Assembly (NCBI GenBank): GCA_016926755.1 | Contig: JAFGNZ010000220.1 | Location: 1-46,829, forward strand | Source: Myxococcaceae bacterium | GTDB lineage: Bacteria > Myxococcota > Myxococcia > Myxococcales > Myxococcaceae | DNA length: 46,829 nt | Reading direction: 5' to 3' | Part shown: positions 9,501 to 16,505 of the stretch, piece after piece | Layout: each line of letters opens with the position of its first letter | Numbering within the stretch: position 1 is the first letter of the stretch | The notes under the pieces: generated by a model | Database searches by the model: none | What the model was told of the DNA's origin: nothing | The model's input: only the letters and a program-made list of their open reading frames with translations | Position numbers and translations under genes: made by a program

Positions 9501-12500
9501 TCGATGCCCTCCTCCTGGAGGGGGATCCCTTCCGGGAGCCTGTCTTCACGCGCCACCGTGACTTCCTGACCGAGACGGGGGAGCACCAGTCGCTCGCGGC
9601 GCTGATGCTGCGCAGGGCCCAGCGCCAGCAGCCGCGCGAGGCCGCCGAGAGTTACCTGAGCGCCGCCCGCGCCTTCCGGGAGGCCGGTGCCCGGGAGCGC
9701 GCGCTGCTGTGCGAGGACCAGGCCTTCGAGCTGGATGCCGCCAACGCCGAGGCCTTCGGGCTGCTGCGCGAGCGGATGAAGGGGGACGTGCGCCGGCTGG
9801 CGGAGCTGCTGGCCCAGCGCGCCGCCGCCGTGCCCGCGGAGGAGGCGCTGCCCCTGCTGCGCGAGCGGGCCCAGCGCCTGCTGGAGGCTGGGGAGTCGCT
9901 GCTGGCGGCAGAGGCCTTCGATGTGTACCTCGCCCAGGCGGGGGAGGACGTGGAGGCCCTGTCCGCGCGCGCCGAGCTGGCCGCGCAAGGTGGGGGGCCG
10001 ACCGCCGCCCAGGCCTATGATCGGCGCCTGGTGGCCGTGGGGGAGGGGCTGCCCGTCTCTGCCCGCGTGCGCACCTGGCTGCGCCTGGGACACGCGTCGC
10101 TCGCCTCGGGGGCCTACCGGGATGCGGCGGATGCCTTCGAGGCGGTGGTCTCGCTGGATCCGGAGGGGGAGCGCGGCAACGAGGCGCTGTCGCTGCTCAC
10201 CGAGGCCTACTCGCGCACGGGCAACACGGCGGGGCTCTACCGTGCCTCGCTCCAGCTCGCGCGCAAGGCGGATGGCGCGACGGCGGAGGTGCTCTACCGC
10301 CGCGCCGCGGATCTCTTCGATGATCCGACGCAGGCCATTGACGCGCTGCTGCCCCTGACGCGCCTGCGCCCGGCGGACGCCACCCTCATCGACCGGGCGG
10401 TGGAGGGGCTGCGCGCCCTGGGCCGCCACACCGAGCTGCTGGAGGTGTACGAGGCAGGGGCCACCGCCGCGGGAGGCGCTCGCGCCGCGGAGCTGCTGCT
10501 GGCCGCCGCGAACGTCGCCGAGGCGGAGCTGGTGGACCCCTCGCTGGCGTGGACCCTGCGGGAGCGTGCCGCGGAGGCGGATCCCGCTCACGAGGCGGCG
10601 CTGCGCAAGCTCGTGGAGGGGCTGCGCCAGCGGGGTGACTCCGAGCGGCTGCTGGAGGCGCTGCAGCGGCTGGTGGCGCAGACGCAGGACGCGGATGAGG
10701 CCTCGTTGCTGCGGCTGGAGCTCGCCTCGCTCGCCCGTACGGCTGGCCAGGGCTCGCTCGCTCGCGAGTCGCTGGAGGCGGTGGTGGCGCGAGGGGCCTC
10801 GGGCTCGGGCTACGGGGACGCGCTGGAGGCCCTGGAGCCGTTGCTGGCGGACGAGCCTGCCCGGCGCGCCGAGATCCGGATGGCGCGCGCGGAGCTCGCC
10901 GAGGGGAGCGCGCGGACGGAGTTGCTCGTCTCCGCGGCGCGAGACTTCGAGGCCGTCGGCCGCACCTCGGACGCGCTGAAGGCGGCGAAGGCCGCGGCCT
11001 CCGTCGCGCCGGAGGTGCCCACGCTGCGGCTGCTGTCGCACCTGTATCGCGCCTCGGAGGATGCTCCGCGCGCGGCGAAGGCGCTGCTGCAGGCGGTCCG
11101 CTCCGCCTCGTCCGGGGAGAAGCCCGCGCTGCTGCTGGAGGCCGCCGAGCTCTGGGAGAAGGCCGGAGAGAAGGCCGAGGCCCTGGAGGTCATCGAGCGC
11201 ATCGCGTCCGAGGCCCCTGAGGCGATGACGCCGACGGAGCTGGCCGAGCGCTTCCTGCGGCTCGGAGCCTCCGCTCGGGCCGTCGAGGTGGGCTTCGGTC
11301 CCGCGATGGCCGCCGGAAAGCTGACGGACGCGCTGGCCCTCGCCGAGGCAGCGGGGAATGCGGAGCGTGTGCGCGAGGCGCTCTGGGCGCTCGCGGACGT
11401 GCCGGACGTGGATCCCACGCACGTGGACAGGCTGGTGGAGGGCCTGCGCGCGGAGGAGGACCTCGCGGGGCTGCTGCGGCTGGCGGACCTCATCACCGGG
11501 CGCGACGCGGAGCTCGCGGTGAAGCTGCGGGGCGAGGTGCTTGACGCGTCGGCGGCGCCCGTGGAGCTGCGCCTGCGTGCGCTCGAGGTGCTGGCCTCCG
11601 GCCCGGACTTTGGCACCCGACTCGACGGCCTGCTGCCGGGCCTCGGGCGGCTGCCGAAGGAGCTCGCCGAGGCCCTGCTCGTCCACGTCCGTGCGCTGGC
11701 CCCGGCGGAGCGCATCGAGGCGTTGGGCGCGGTGGCGGAGGGCTGGGCCGAGCGGCGGGCGGCCTTCCTGCGCGAGCGGCTCGAGCTGGAGCGTGCCGAG
11801 GGCCGTGGCGAGGGCGCGGAGCGCACCCTGGCGCGGCTCATCGACGGCGAGACGGATGCGGGGGCGCGGGTGGCCCTGCGGCTGGAGCAGGGCGAGCTGT
11901 TGCTCTCACTCCAGCAGCAGGAGCGGGCGCGGGAGTCCTTCGAGCGCGCGCTGGCGGAGGACGCCGCGTGCCTGTCGGCGGTGAAGCACCTGCTGGCGCT
12001 GCACCAGGAGACGCGAGACAGCGAGGCCTTCGTCTCGATGGCGGGGCGCCTGGAGTCGCTGGCCGGGGCCGAGGCGCTGGAGCCCTACCGCGAGCGCCTG
12101 GCGGATGCCTATGAGGCCCTGGAGCGGCGGGCGGAGGCCGCGGCCCAGCTCGCGGCGCTGCCCGAGACGCCGGAGCGGCTGGCGCGGCGCGTGAGGCTGG
12201 CGGAGGAGCGCGGCCTCACGGGCGAGGCGCTGCAGCTCCGCGAGCGGCTGACGGACGAGCCGCCGGTGCTGGAGTCCATCCTCCGTGGCTATCTGGACGC
12301 GCAGCTCATCCCCTTCGCGGTGAAGCTGGCCGAGCGGCTGCTGGCGCGTGAGGCGCTCTCGGCGGAGGCCACGCGCCTGGTAGCCGAGCGGCTCTCGCCC
12401 TCGATTGAAGGCGCCCTGCTGGCCACGCGCCTCTGGCCGGTGCTGCTGAGGGAGAAGCCCTTCGACGTGGATGGGTGGACGCTGTACGCGGAGGCGCAGC

Positions 12501-13087
12501 GGCGGCTTGGCCGGAGCGAGGCCGCCGAGCGCGTGGACGGCATCGCCGCCGTGCTGTCCTCCAGCGAGGCTCCCTCGCCCGCGGCGCATGTTCAGCCCCT
12601 GCCGCGGCCTGACGGCTTCCGCCATGCCCCGCCTCCGGGCACGCGGGAGGTGACGGAGGAGAGCCTGCCGCGGTTGCACATGGCGCTCCGGCCCACGCTG
12701 GAGAAGCTGGGGGCGGGCGGTCTGCGGGTGCTGCTGGATCCGGCGGGTGGCGTGGAGGCGTACCTCACCGGCCCGGATGAGCTGGTGTTGGGAGCCGGGG
12801 CGCTCACCTGCTTCGGCCCGGTGGAGCTGAGCTACCTCTGCGCGCTGGCGCTGAGCCTCGGGGAGGCGGGGGTGGCGCTCGCCCGGCCGGGCCCGGTGCC
12901 GGGTCTGGCGGAGGCGGCGGTGGCGGCCTTCCGCGCGGTGCCGGCCTCGCTGGCGGCGGGGCGGGTGCTGGCGCGGCTGGATCCGGACATGCGGGGGGCC
13001 AACCCCACCCAGGTGGACGAGGCGGCGGTGCTGGCCGGCAGCCCGGTCTTCCGCGCGGTGGCCCTCACGGCGCTCGAGCTCGTGTAG
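3554..13087 (+). CDS. Giant tetratricopeptide-repeat protein, 3177 residues
   Basis: One uninterrupted frame of 9.5 kb. Residues 1-240 are not TPR: they have a disordered start and a beta-rich segment around 25-210 that I do not recognise. From about 245 to 2950 the protein is an array of helix-turn-helix repeats with TPR periodicity and A/L/E/R-rich consensus pieces such as ALELAGPA, AAERYLALSALSRR and LLLGELCHRDGEHLRALKAL. Residues from about 3030 to 3177 form a compact non-repetitive domain (around LRVLLDPAGGVEAYL and PVELSYLCALALSLGEAG) of unknown function. There is no signal peptide or obvious membrane segment, so it is probably a cytoplasmic scaffold. The ATG at 3554 has no strong Shine-Dalgarno but is the first good start after the palindrome. 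It is transcribed away from the kinase gene, which suggests joint function or control (inference). Myxobacteria carry many large TPR proteins, but few this long. Confidence 0.9.
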   Translation: MATESDSPKPASESGAASPELRLLDRRAFVGFPPLPLAPGLTIADFALQIPDVTFPFNVSAGASRYQRKKLLFGFLELSVDADLVARKVQELAGRLAGLEELKLHFRPGYLEGQARLQGPEHTPITFKLAFDGDGEKLALYVYDVRLYGFSPTASVQVPGILASAVGALGLLPEVEAQGATGFTTRVLPELCRLASVTRGFKMPELDQARLSAAEVSSKGLRLRFSSGGLPPPNAPDDELLLTLEGARAFAEAEALIAQGRLAEAREAYLQAGDAQDAHPFAAERLLSLLVADPQAHDLALDVAATVLRRRERSPASLWGEAVVRERRGEEARAAERYLALSALSRRTSEDAAAFFAAEAAARCSRDTAPAVAVKALHELLGLRPDHLPSLKALARASDQARDRAGAVRAYRRLAALTRDPAEAADAHVHLARLCAQTEDDVAGARLHCEAALRLSPDQPDALLLLGELCHRDGEHLRALKALDRLREVALARHELDRVGQANLLAGRVWEVGLTQLDNALLRYREAVTLLPGDPEPLFAAGHVAESLGKVQEALADYQQALELAGPAPRTEAVRKAAHASHHAMARLSRTKLGDPARAREHLEAALALEPRDLVALEELIPYFRATGRAQELADALEKAAAVYEEPGKRAALWAEAGELYRGRLQQPEKAERLLLSAIEADPDNKPALEAMLALAEARRDGGLLTRCLGALARLTPEPKERAQKYRRLSVAARDLTFDLDLAVHALQEVLKAEPGDLPSLGELCALQRKRSDMAGLATALEERARVAEAQGDKRLASAALRELAGVLEARLGRIGEALVAMEKAARLAPDPGVLLDLADLSLRCERPEHARSALEALLSSLPRTAAPERLADIRARLGLACEQLGDREGAIAAYAQAFPLRRLDDALAARLEALYKEVGELRELAELWGTRAQALVAADRSVEAAPLFLKSARLLLERGEKPTALLRLSSALEADPEGPLAGEVLDALAELELERGEKLEAAKLYARRATLVSEVRAGARLLYRASLLAAGTSREESYLAEALERDATFAPARMRRGELRLPTDPRGALEDLEAVLALPPTDHDAPREQELLGLTRKAATAAVRAGRTDSARRLLAQYSAQSPADLEAQLELASLHRKVGAREPLADLLTELWPRLTGEAQRNARRELAELALTLGRAHEAATALRSLLVEEPGDLWAAQALLSLLPSPGTGTPEQEAERLTLLSTQISAAEGEARAELLARRAALHRSAGRPAAARDDYADAARLARRPAPLLLSLAELARDAGDEVAELSAWRRAVAADASLGERARERLLVIAASLVEKDARAEAREALRAAVALELPAVDRCEAFFALATLARRDGQPEAEAEALSEAARQGPVPRRVEVLLARAALLEQQGKREEAARSLDAALSLSPRHPGATLALQRVLRELEDWAGLAALLASEAPHAPPSAAAALYSELAGLYLDRLEEPGPAEVALREALRLAPDDANVRRRLVSLVVSRGELLEAASLLEAAAEGASPQEAATFLREGAVHARAASEQERALRLARRAHALVPAEGRDLEELAELLFLYGDVKEALPLQEKLAAAVDFAKEPQRAEATLRRLGEVAEKAGDTKRAVAAWRRLTAENPRDEVAVQRLAALLERNDPRSAFEVLVSHAKALPPSEDTARRLVELSERARASLADVAVAASLLTRAAEMASEPLPLRQQLAALYREQGQTQELLAELRRVATLSTQVGDVDAAVAAYDEEARLAEDSGRMDEALEALNALRDLLESQGKPAAAAALERRRAELLRDVKLDLAAAEESLERSFQLKADLETTQMGEVLAARREDPAAQARWLERMLPLQAGAQEQGAVLLRLARLNLGVLADAGKAEGFLREALRRDRTLAEAEKLLAELLEQDGRMAELAAWYEDSAAEEVDPGRRSLLLRRAATLYRERAGRPEAAAAALLAARSAAPDDLELTAQAADLLHEVGRAEDAAEFDALLLEGDPFREPVFTRHRDFLTETGEHQSLAALMLRRAQRQQPREAAESYLSAARAFREAGARERALLCEDQAFELDAANAEAFGLLRERMKGDVRRLAELLAQRAAAVPAEEALPLLRERAQRLLEAGESLLAAEAFDVYLAQAGEDVEALSARAELAAQGGGPTAAQAYDRRLVAVGEGLPVSARVRTWLRLGHASLASGAYRDAADAFEAVVSLDPEGERGNEALSLLTEAYSRTGNTAGLYRASLQLARKADGATAEVLYRRAADLFDDPTQAIDALLPLTRLRPADATLIDRAVEGLRALGRHTELLEVYEAGATAAGGARAAELLLAAANVAEAELVDPSLAWTLRERAAEADPAHEAALRKLVEGLRQRGDSERLLEALQRLVAQTQDADEASLLRLELASLARTAGQGSLARESLEAVVARGASGSGYGDALEALEPLLADEPARRAEIRMARAELAEGSARTELLVSAARDFEAVGRTSDALKAAKAAASVAPEVPTLRLLSHLYRASEDAPRAAKALLQAVRSASSGEKPALLLEAAELWEKAGEKAEALEVIERIASEAPEAMTPTELAERFLRLGASARAVEVGFGPAMAAGKLTDALALAEAAGNAERVREALWALADVPDVDPTHVDRLVEGLRAEEDLAGLLRLADLITGRDAELAVKLRGEVLDASAAPVELRLRALEVLASGPDFGTRLDGLLPGLGRLPKELAEALLVHVRALAPAERIEALGAVAEGWAERRAAFLRERLELERAEGRGEGAERTLARLIDGETDAGARVALRLEQGELLLSLQQQERARESFERALAEDAACLSAVKHLLALHQETRDSEAFVSMAGRLESLAGAEALEPYRERLADAYEALERRAEAAAQLAALPETPERLARRVRLAEERGLTGEALQLRERLTDEPPVLESILRGYLDAQLIPFAVKLAERLLAREALSAEATRLVAERLSPSIEGALLATRLWPVLLREKPFDVDGWTLYAEAQRRLGRSEAAERVDGIAAVLSSSEAPSPAAHVQPLPRPDGFRHAPPPGTREVTEESLPRLHMALRPTLEKLGAGGLRVLLDPAGGVEAYLTGPDELVLGAGALTCFGPVELSYLCALALSLGEAGVALARPGPVPGLAEAAVAAFRAVPASLAAGRVLARLDPDMRGANPTQVDEAAVLAGSPVFRAVALTALELV

Positions 13088-13099
13088 GCTGCGCGCCGC

Positions 13100-13714
13100 A
13101 TGAGCCTCCGACGAATCGCCCTCCTCGCCTTTCCCGTGCTCACGGTGGCCGCCGCCGCCTGCTTCAGCGATCCGGTGTACCCCGGAGATCAAGTCCTGGG
13201 CACCTTCCGGTTCGACGCGACGATTGACTGGGCACGCACCACCTGCAAGCCGGGAGGGGAGACGGTGCAGCTGGGGGATGGGGGCACGCTCCGCTTCGAG
13301 GGCACCTTCTCGCGCAACGCGGATGCGGGCGCTGGCTACCTCACGGTGCAGGGCTTCTCGCGGGACGCGGGCTACGAGGGGCAGCGGGTGGTCTCCCTGC
13401 ACCGCGTGGGGGCGGCGCTGCCGGGCTGCGGCACGAACTGCGAGGGCTCCCAGATCGAGGAGTCCCTGGACGTCCTCCTGCTGAGCAGCAGCCAGGACGA
13501 GGCGGTGGGGCGCCGGTGCTCGGGCCTGGTGGATGGAGGCGTGCCGGGCTCGGAGGATGGAGGGACGCAGCCGCCGGGCCCCACGCCCAATGGCTATGAC
13601 GTGCAGCGCGCGTGTGGAACGCTGACGGACGACTTCATTCCCGGTACGAAGAACTGCACGTGCACGAAGCCCTGCCGGGCCGTGTACACGGTGGAAGGGA
13701 CGCGGGTGGACTGA
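13100..13714 (+). CDS. Predicted lipoprotein of unknown function
   Basis: 204 residues with a signal peptide and lipobox ending AAAAC (Cys21), so probably an outer-membrane or periplasmic lipoprotein. The mature part has a beta-rich stretch ([15 protein letters not shown]), six or more further Cys, including the cluster CTCTKPC near the end that may form disulphides, and a Gly/Pro-rich linker around 150-165. No family was recognised. It starts 12 bp after the TPR gene stop, and its TGA overlaps the queC ATG by one base (TGATG at 13712-13716), so queC is probably translated by coupling to it. Its presence at the head of a queC operon is unexplained; it may simply share the promoter. Confidence 0.75.
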   Translation: MSLRRIALLAFPVLTVAAAACFSDPVYPGDQVLGTFRFDATIDWARTTCKPGGETVQLGDGGTLRFEGTFSRNADAGAGYLTVQGFSRDAGYEGQRVVSLHRVGAALPGCGTNCEGSQIEESLDVLLLSSSQDEAVGRRCSGLVDGGVPGSEDGGTQPPGPTPNGYDVQRACGTLTDDFIPGTKNCTCTKPCRAVYTVEGTRVD

Positions 13715-14403
13715 TGAAGAAGGCCGTGGTGTTGCTCTCGGGAGGGCTGGACTCCACCACCTGCCTGGCGATGGCCAAGGCGGCGGGCTTCGAGCCGGTG
13801 TGCCTGGCGGTGTCCTACGGCCAGCGCCACTCGGTGGAGCTGGAGCGGGCGCGCAAGGTGGCGACGGCGCTGGGCGTGACGGACTTCCGCGTGGTGCCCA
13901 TTGATCTGCGCGGCATTGGCGGCTCCGCGCTGACGGCGGACATCCCGGTGCCGAAGGACCGGCCCGAGTCGGAGATGTCGCACGGGATCCCGGTGACGTA
14001 CGTGCCGGCGCGCAACACCCTGTTCCTGGCGCTGGCGCTGGGGTTGGCGGAGGTGGTGGGGGCGCAGGACATCTACATCGGCGTGAACGCGGTGGACTAC
14101 AGCGGCTACCCGGACTGCCGGCCCGAGTTCATCCGCGCGTTCGAGACGCTGGCGAACCTGGCGACGAAGGCGGGAGTGGAGGGCGCGCGCTTCACCCTCC
14201 ACGCGCCGCTGTCGGGGATGACGAAGGCGCAGATCATCCGCGCGGGGGCGCAGCTGGGGGTGGACTACGGGATGACGCACTCGTGCTACGACCCGGACGA
14301 GCGAGGCCGCGCGTGCGGGCGGTGCGACAGCTGCCTGCTGCGGAAGAAGGGCTTTCAGGAGGCGGGGGTCCCGGACCCGACGCCCTACACGGAGGGCCAG
14401 TGA
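13714..14403 (+). CDS. queC: 7-cyano-7-deazaguanine synthase QueC
   Basis: ATP-dependent conversion of 7-carboxy-7-deazaguanine to preQ0 in queuosine synthesis, cytoplasmic. The 229-residue product has the usual QueC length, the PP-loop SGGLDST (9-15) near the N-terminus and the C-terminal zinc site of four Cys (191, 201, 204, 207 in CYDP...CGRCDSC). The motif [17 protein letters not shown] is also typical. The start at 13714 is set by the PP-loop position and by the ATGA overlap with the upstream lipoprotein; an upstream in-frame extension would overlap that gene. The stop is one base before the next GTG start. Other queuosine genes (queD, queE, queF, tgt) are not in the window. Confidence 0.96.
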   Translation: MKKAVVLLSGGLDSTTCLAMAKAAGFEPVCLAVSYGQRHSVELERARKVATALGVTDFRVVPIDLRGIGGSALTADIPVPKDRPESEMSHGIPVTYVPARNTLFLALALGLAEVVGAQDIYIGVNAVDYSGYPDCRPEFIRAFETLANLATKAGVEGARFTLHAPLSGMTKAQIIRAGAQLGVDYGMTHSCYDPDERGRACGRCDSCLLRKKGFQEAGVPDPTPYTEGQ

Positions 14404-14404
14404 C

Positions 14405-15004
14405 GTGGTGCCCGCGGCGAAGCTGGCGGTGGCGCTCTGGCTGGCGGCGGGAGAGCCCCCCGTGGTGGATGCCACGGAGCTGATCCCGGACCTCGTGGTG
14501 GACATGCGCTACGCGACGGATGACAACTTCCTGAAGCGCAAGGTGTATCCGGAGGACGCGCGGTGCCTGCTGCTGCCGGACGCGGCGCAGCGGCTGAAGA
14601 AGGCGGCGGACACGCTGCGGCCGAAGGGCTACCGGCTGAAGGTGTACGACTGCTACCGGCCACGCGCGGTGCAGTACGAGATGTGGAAGATCATGCCGCA
14701 GCCGGGGTACGTGGCGGACCCGAAGTTCGGCTCGAACCACAACCGGGGCGCGGCGGTGGATCTGACGCTGGTGACGGCGGAGGGGGCGGAGGTGGAGATG
14801 CCGACGAAGTTCGACGACTTCACCCCCGCGGCGCATCACGGCTACAAGGGGGGCACGGAGGCCTCACGCAAGCACCGGGAGCTCCTCCTCCAGGCGATGG
14901 AGGGCGCGGGCTTCAAGCGCAACAGGATGGAGTGGTGGCACTATGACTTGCCGGGCGCGAAGAGGATGCCGGTGCTGGACGTGCCCTTCACCCAGCCGAA
15001 GTAG
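14405..15004 (+). CDS. VanX-type D-Ala-D-Ala dipeptidase (peptidase M15D)
   Basis: Zinc dipeptidase that hydrolyses D-alanyl-D-alanine. The 199-residue product has the family signature SNHNRGAAVDL (110-120), giving zinc ligands His112 and Asp119, then EWWHY (176-180) with catalytic Glu176 and ligand His179; Arg85 in CYRPR matches the conserved transition-state Arg. The GTG start lies one base after the queC stop. Residues 5-16 are hydrophobic and may be a short signal peptide, which would put it in the periplasm. There is no vanHA or vanRS nearby, so this is probably a wall-peptide scavenging enzyme like DdpX, not a vancomycin resistance gene; prey peptidoglycan is a plausible substrate source (inference). 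A bidirectional terminator follows. Confidence 0.93.
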   Translation: MVPAAKLAVALWLAAGEPPVVDATELIPDLVVDMRYATDDNFLKRKVYPEDARCLLLPDAAQRLKKAADTLRPKGYRLKVYDCYRPRAVQYEMWKIMPQPGYVADPKFGSNHNRGAAVDLTLVTAEGAEVEMPTKFDDFTPAAHHGYKGGTEASRKHRELLLQAMEGAGFKRNRMEWWHYDLPGAKRMPVLDVPFTQPK

Positions 15005-15030
15005 CGCCTGGCCCCTCGCTCCGAAGTGAA

Positions 15031-15062
15031 GAGGCCCCAGGCTCGCGAGAGCCAGGGGCCTC
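15031..15062. terminator. Bidirectional hairpin terminator with GNRA loop
   Basis: GAGGCCCC, then a single A, then GGCTC on the left pair with GAGCC, A and GGGGCCTC on the right around a GCGA loop. That gives 13 base pairs with one A-A mismatch. There is no long T run, as is common in GC-rich genomes. It lies between the convergent ends of the VanX-type gene and the subtilisin-like gene and can serve both. Confidence 0.75.
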
Positions 15063-15089
15063 CGTGCTCACCGCCGCGCGTGCTCGGGG

Positions 15090-16373
15090 CTACTGCGCGG
15101 AGGGGGGCGGGTTCTCGGTGGGCGCGGTGATGAAGCCCATGTAGCCCAGCCTGTTCGGCGAGCACCTCCCCGCCGAGCCCACCTTGTCAGGCGTGGCGTT
15201 GTCCACCAGCGCCTTGGCCACGTCATTCGGCGAGGCGTTCGGGTTGGCCCCCAGGTAGAGCGCGGCCATGCCAGCCACGTGCGGCGACGCCATGGACGTA
15301 CCGCTGATCGTCTTGCTGTCCCCGTTGCCCGTGTGCCAGGCCGAGGTGATGTTGTGGCCCGGCGCGAAGATGTCCACGCACTCGCCATAGTTGGAGAAGG
15401 AGGCGCGCGAGTCACTGGTGGTGGTCGCGCCCACCGTGATGGCCTCGGCCGTGCGCGAGGGCGAGCTGTTGCACGCGGTCGTGTTGTCGTTGCCCGCCGC
15501 GAGCACATAGGTGATGCCCGCCGCGATCGAGCGGCGAACCGCGTCGTCCATCGCCCGGTCCGGCCCGCCGCCCAGGCTCATGTTGGCCACCGCGGGCAGC
15601 TCGCGGTTGTTCGTCACCCAGTCCACGCCGGCGATCACCCCCGCCGTCGAGCCGGAGCCCTGGCAGCTCAGCACGCGCACCGCGTGGAGCTTCACGTTCT
15701 TCGCCACGCCGTAGGTGCCGCCGCCCACCGTGGCCGCCACGTGCGTGCCGTGGCCGTTGCAGTCGATGCCATTCTTGCCATCGTTCATCGCGTCGAAGCC
15801 GACGTCCGCCCGCCCGCCGAACTCGCCGTGAGAGATGAGGATGCCCGTGTCGATGACGTACGCGTGCACGCCCTTGCCCTGGGCGCCGTAGTTGTACGTC
15901 TTGTCCAGCGGCAGATCCCTCTGGTCCACCCGATCCAGGCCCCACGTGGCGTTGGGCTGGCTGTCGAAGGCCACCACCACCTGGTTCTCCTGCACGTACG
16001 CCACCTGGGCGTCATTGGACATGGACTTCGCCTGCTCCTCGCTCAGCCTGGCGGCGAAGCCGCGCAGGGCGTGCTCGTACACGGAGAACACCGTGCCGCC
16101 GTACTGCATGGTGAGCTGCTGCGCGAGCGGCTGCACCGGCTGGGGCACCGTGCCCGGCGGCTGATCCTTCAGCACGACGACGTACTCGCCCGGGATCGGC
16201 TTGGGGACGGTGACGAACTTCTCCTGCGAGGCCTGGGCTGCCGTGAGGGCCGCGGCGCTGCGGCACGGCTGATTCGGATCTCCGGGATCCGGCGTGGGGT
16301 CCTTCGGGCACGCCACCAGCAGGGAGACCGCCAGGCCGGACACGGCCATCCTCGATACGGTTGAGAGACGCAT
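15090..16373 (-). CDS. Subtilisin-like serine protease (S8, proteinase K type), lipoprotein
   Basis: Secreted serine endopeptidase, 427 residues. Signal peptide and lipobox SLLVAC (Cys22) suggest a membrane-anchored precursor. Residues about 60-135 match the I9 inhibitor/propeptide ([10 protein letters not shown]...AYVQENQVV), normally removed on activation. The catalytic domain has Asp175 (VIDTGI), His208 (NGHGTHVA), oxyanion Asn295 (AAGNDN) and Ser360 ([12 protein letters not shown]), so the triad is intact; paired Cys suggest disulphides. The ATG at 16373 was chosen because GAGG lies 7 bases upstream and it places the signal peptide at the N-terminus; the longer frame from 16484 adds a charged non-signal stretch. 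The last 20 residues are Pro-rich (ENPPPSAQ). Proteolysis of external or prey protein is the likely role. Confidence 0.95.
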   Translation of the reverse strand: MRLSTVSRMAVSGLAVSLLVACPKDPTPDPGDPNQPCRSAAALTAAQASQEKFVTVPKPIPGEYVVVLKDQPPGTVPQPVQPLAQQLTMQYGGTVFSVYEHALRGFAARLSEEQAKSMSNDAQVAYVQENQVVVAFDSQPNATWGLDRVDQRDLPLDKTYNYGAQGKGVHAYVIDTGILISHGEFGGRADVGFDAMNDGKNGIDCNGHGTHVAATVGGGTYGVAKNVKLHAVRVLSCQGSGSTAGVIAGVDWVTNNRELPAVANMSLGGGPDRAMDDAVRRSIAAGITYVLAAGNDNTTACNSSPSRTAEAITVGATTTSDSRASFSNYGECVDIFAPGHNITSAWHTGNGDSKTISGTSMASPHVAGMAALYLGANPNASPNDVAKALVDNATPDKVGSAGRCSPNRLGYMGFITAPTENPPPSAQ

Positions 16374-16505
16374 CAGTTGCCTCGATTTGTTTGTTTCCCG
16401 CTTTTCCAGTCTAGAGACGCTCCTGACATCTTCTCGCTGCCACGCAGCGATCCCCGAGGATGGAAGGTTCACCAGTGAACGCAAGAAACGACTCCGTCCA
16501 CGGCC

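Noticed and set aside
8261-11686. A 1141-residue minus-strand frame opposite the TPR gene
   Set aside because: Same reason: composition of an antisense shadow, no recognisable domain.
14405-15004. Vancomycin resistance locus
   Set aside because: Only the VanX-type dipeptidase is present; no vanH, vanA-type ligase or vanRS genes are nearby.
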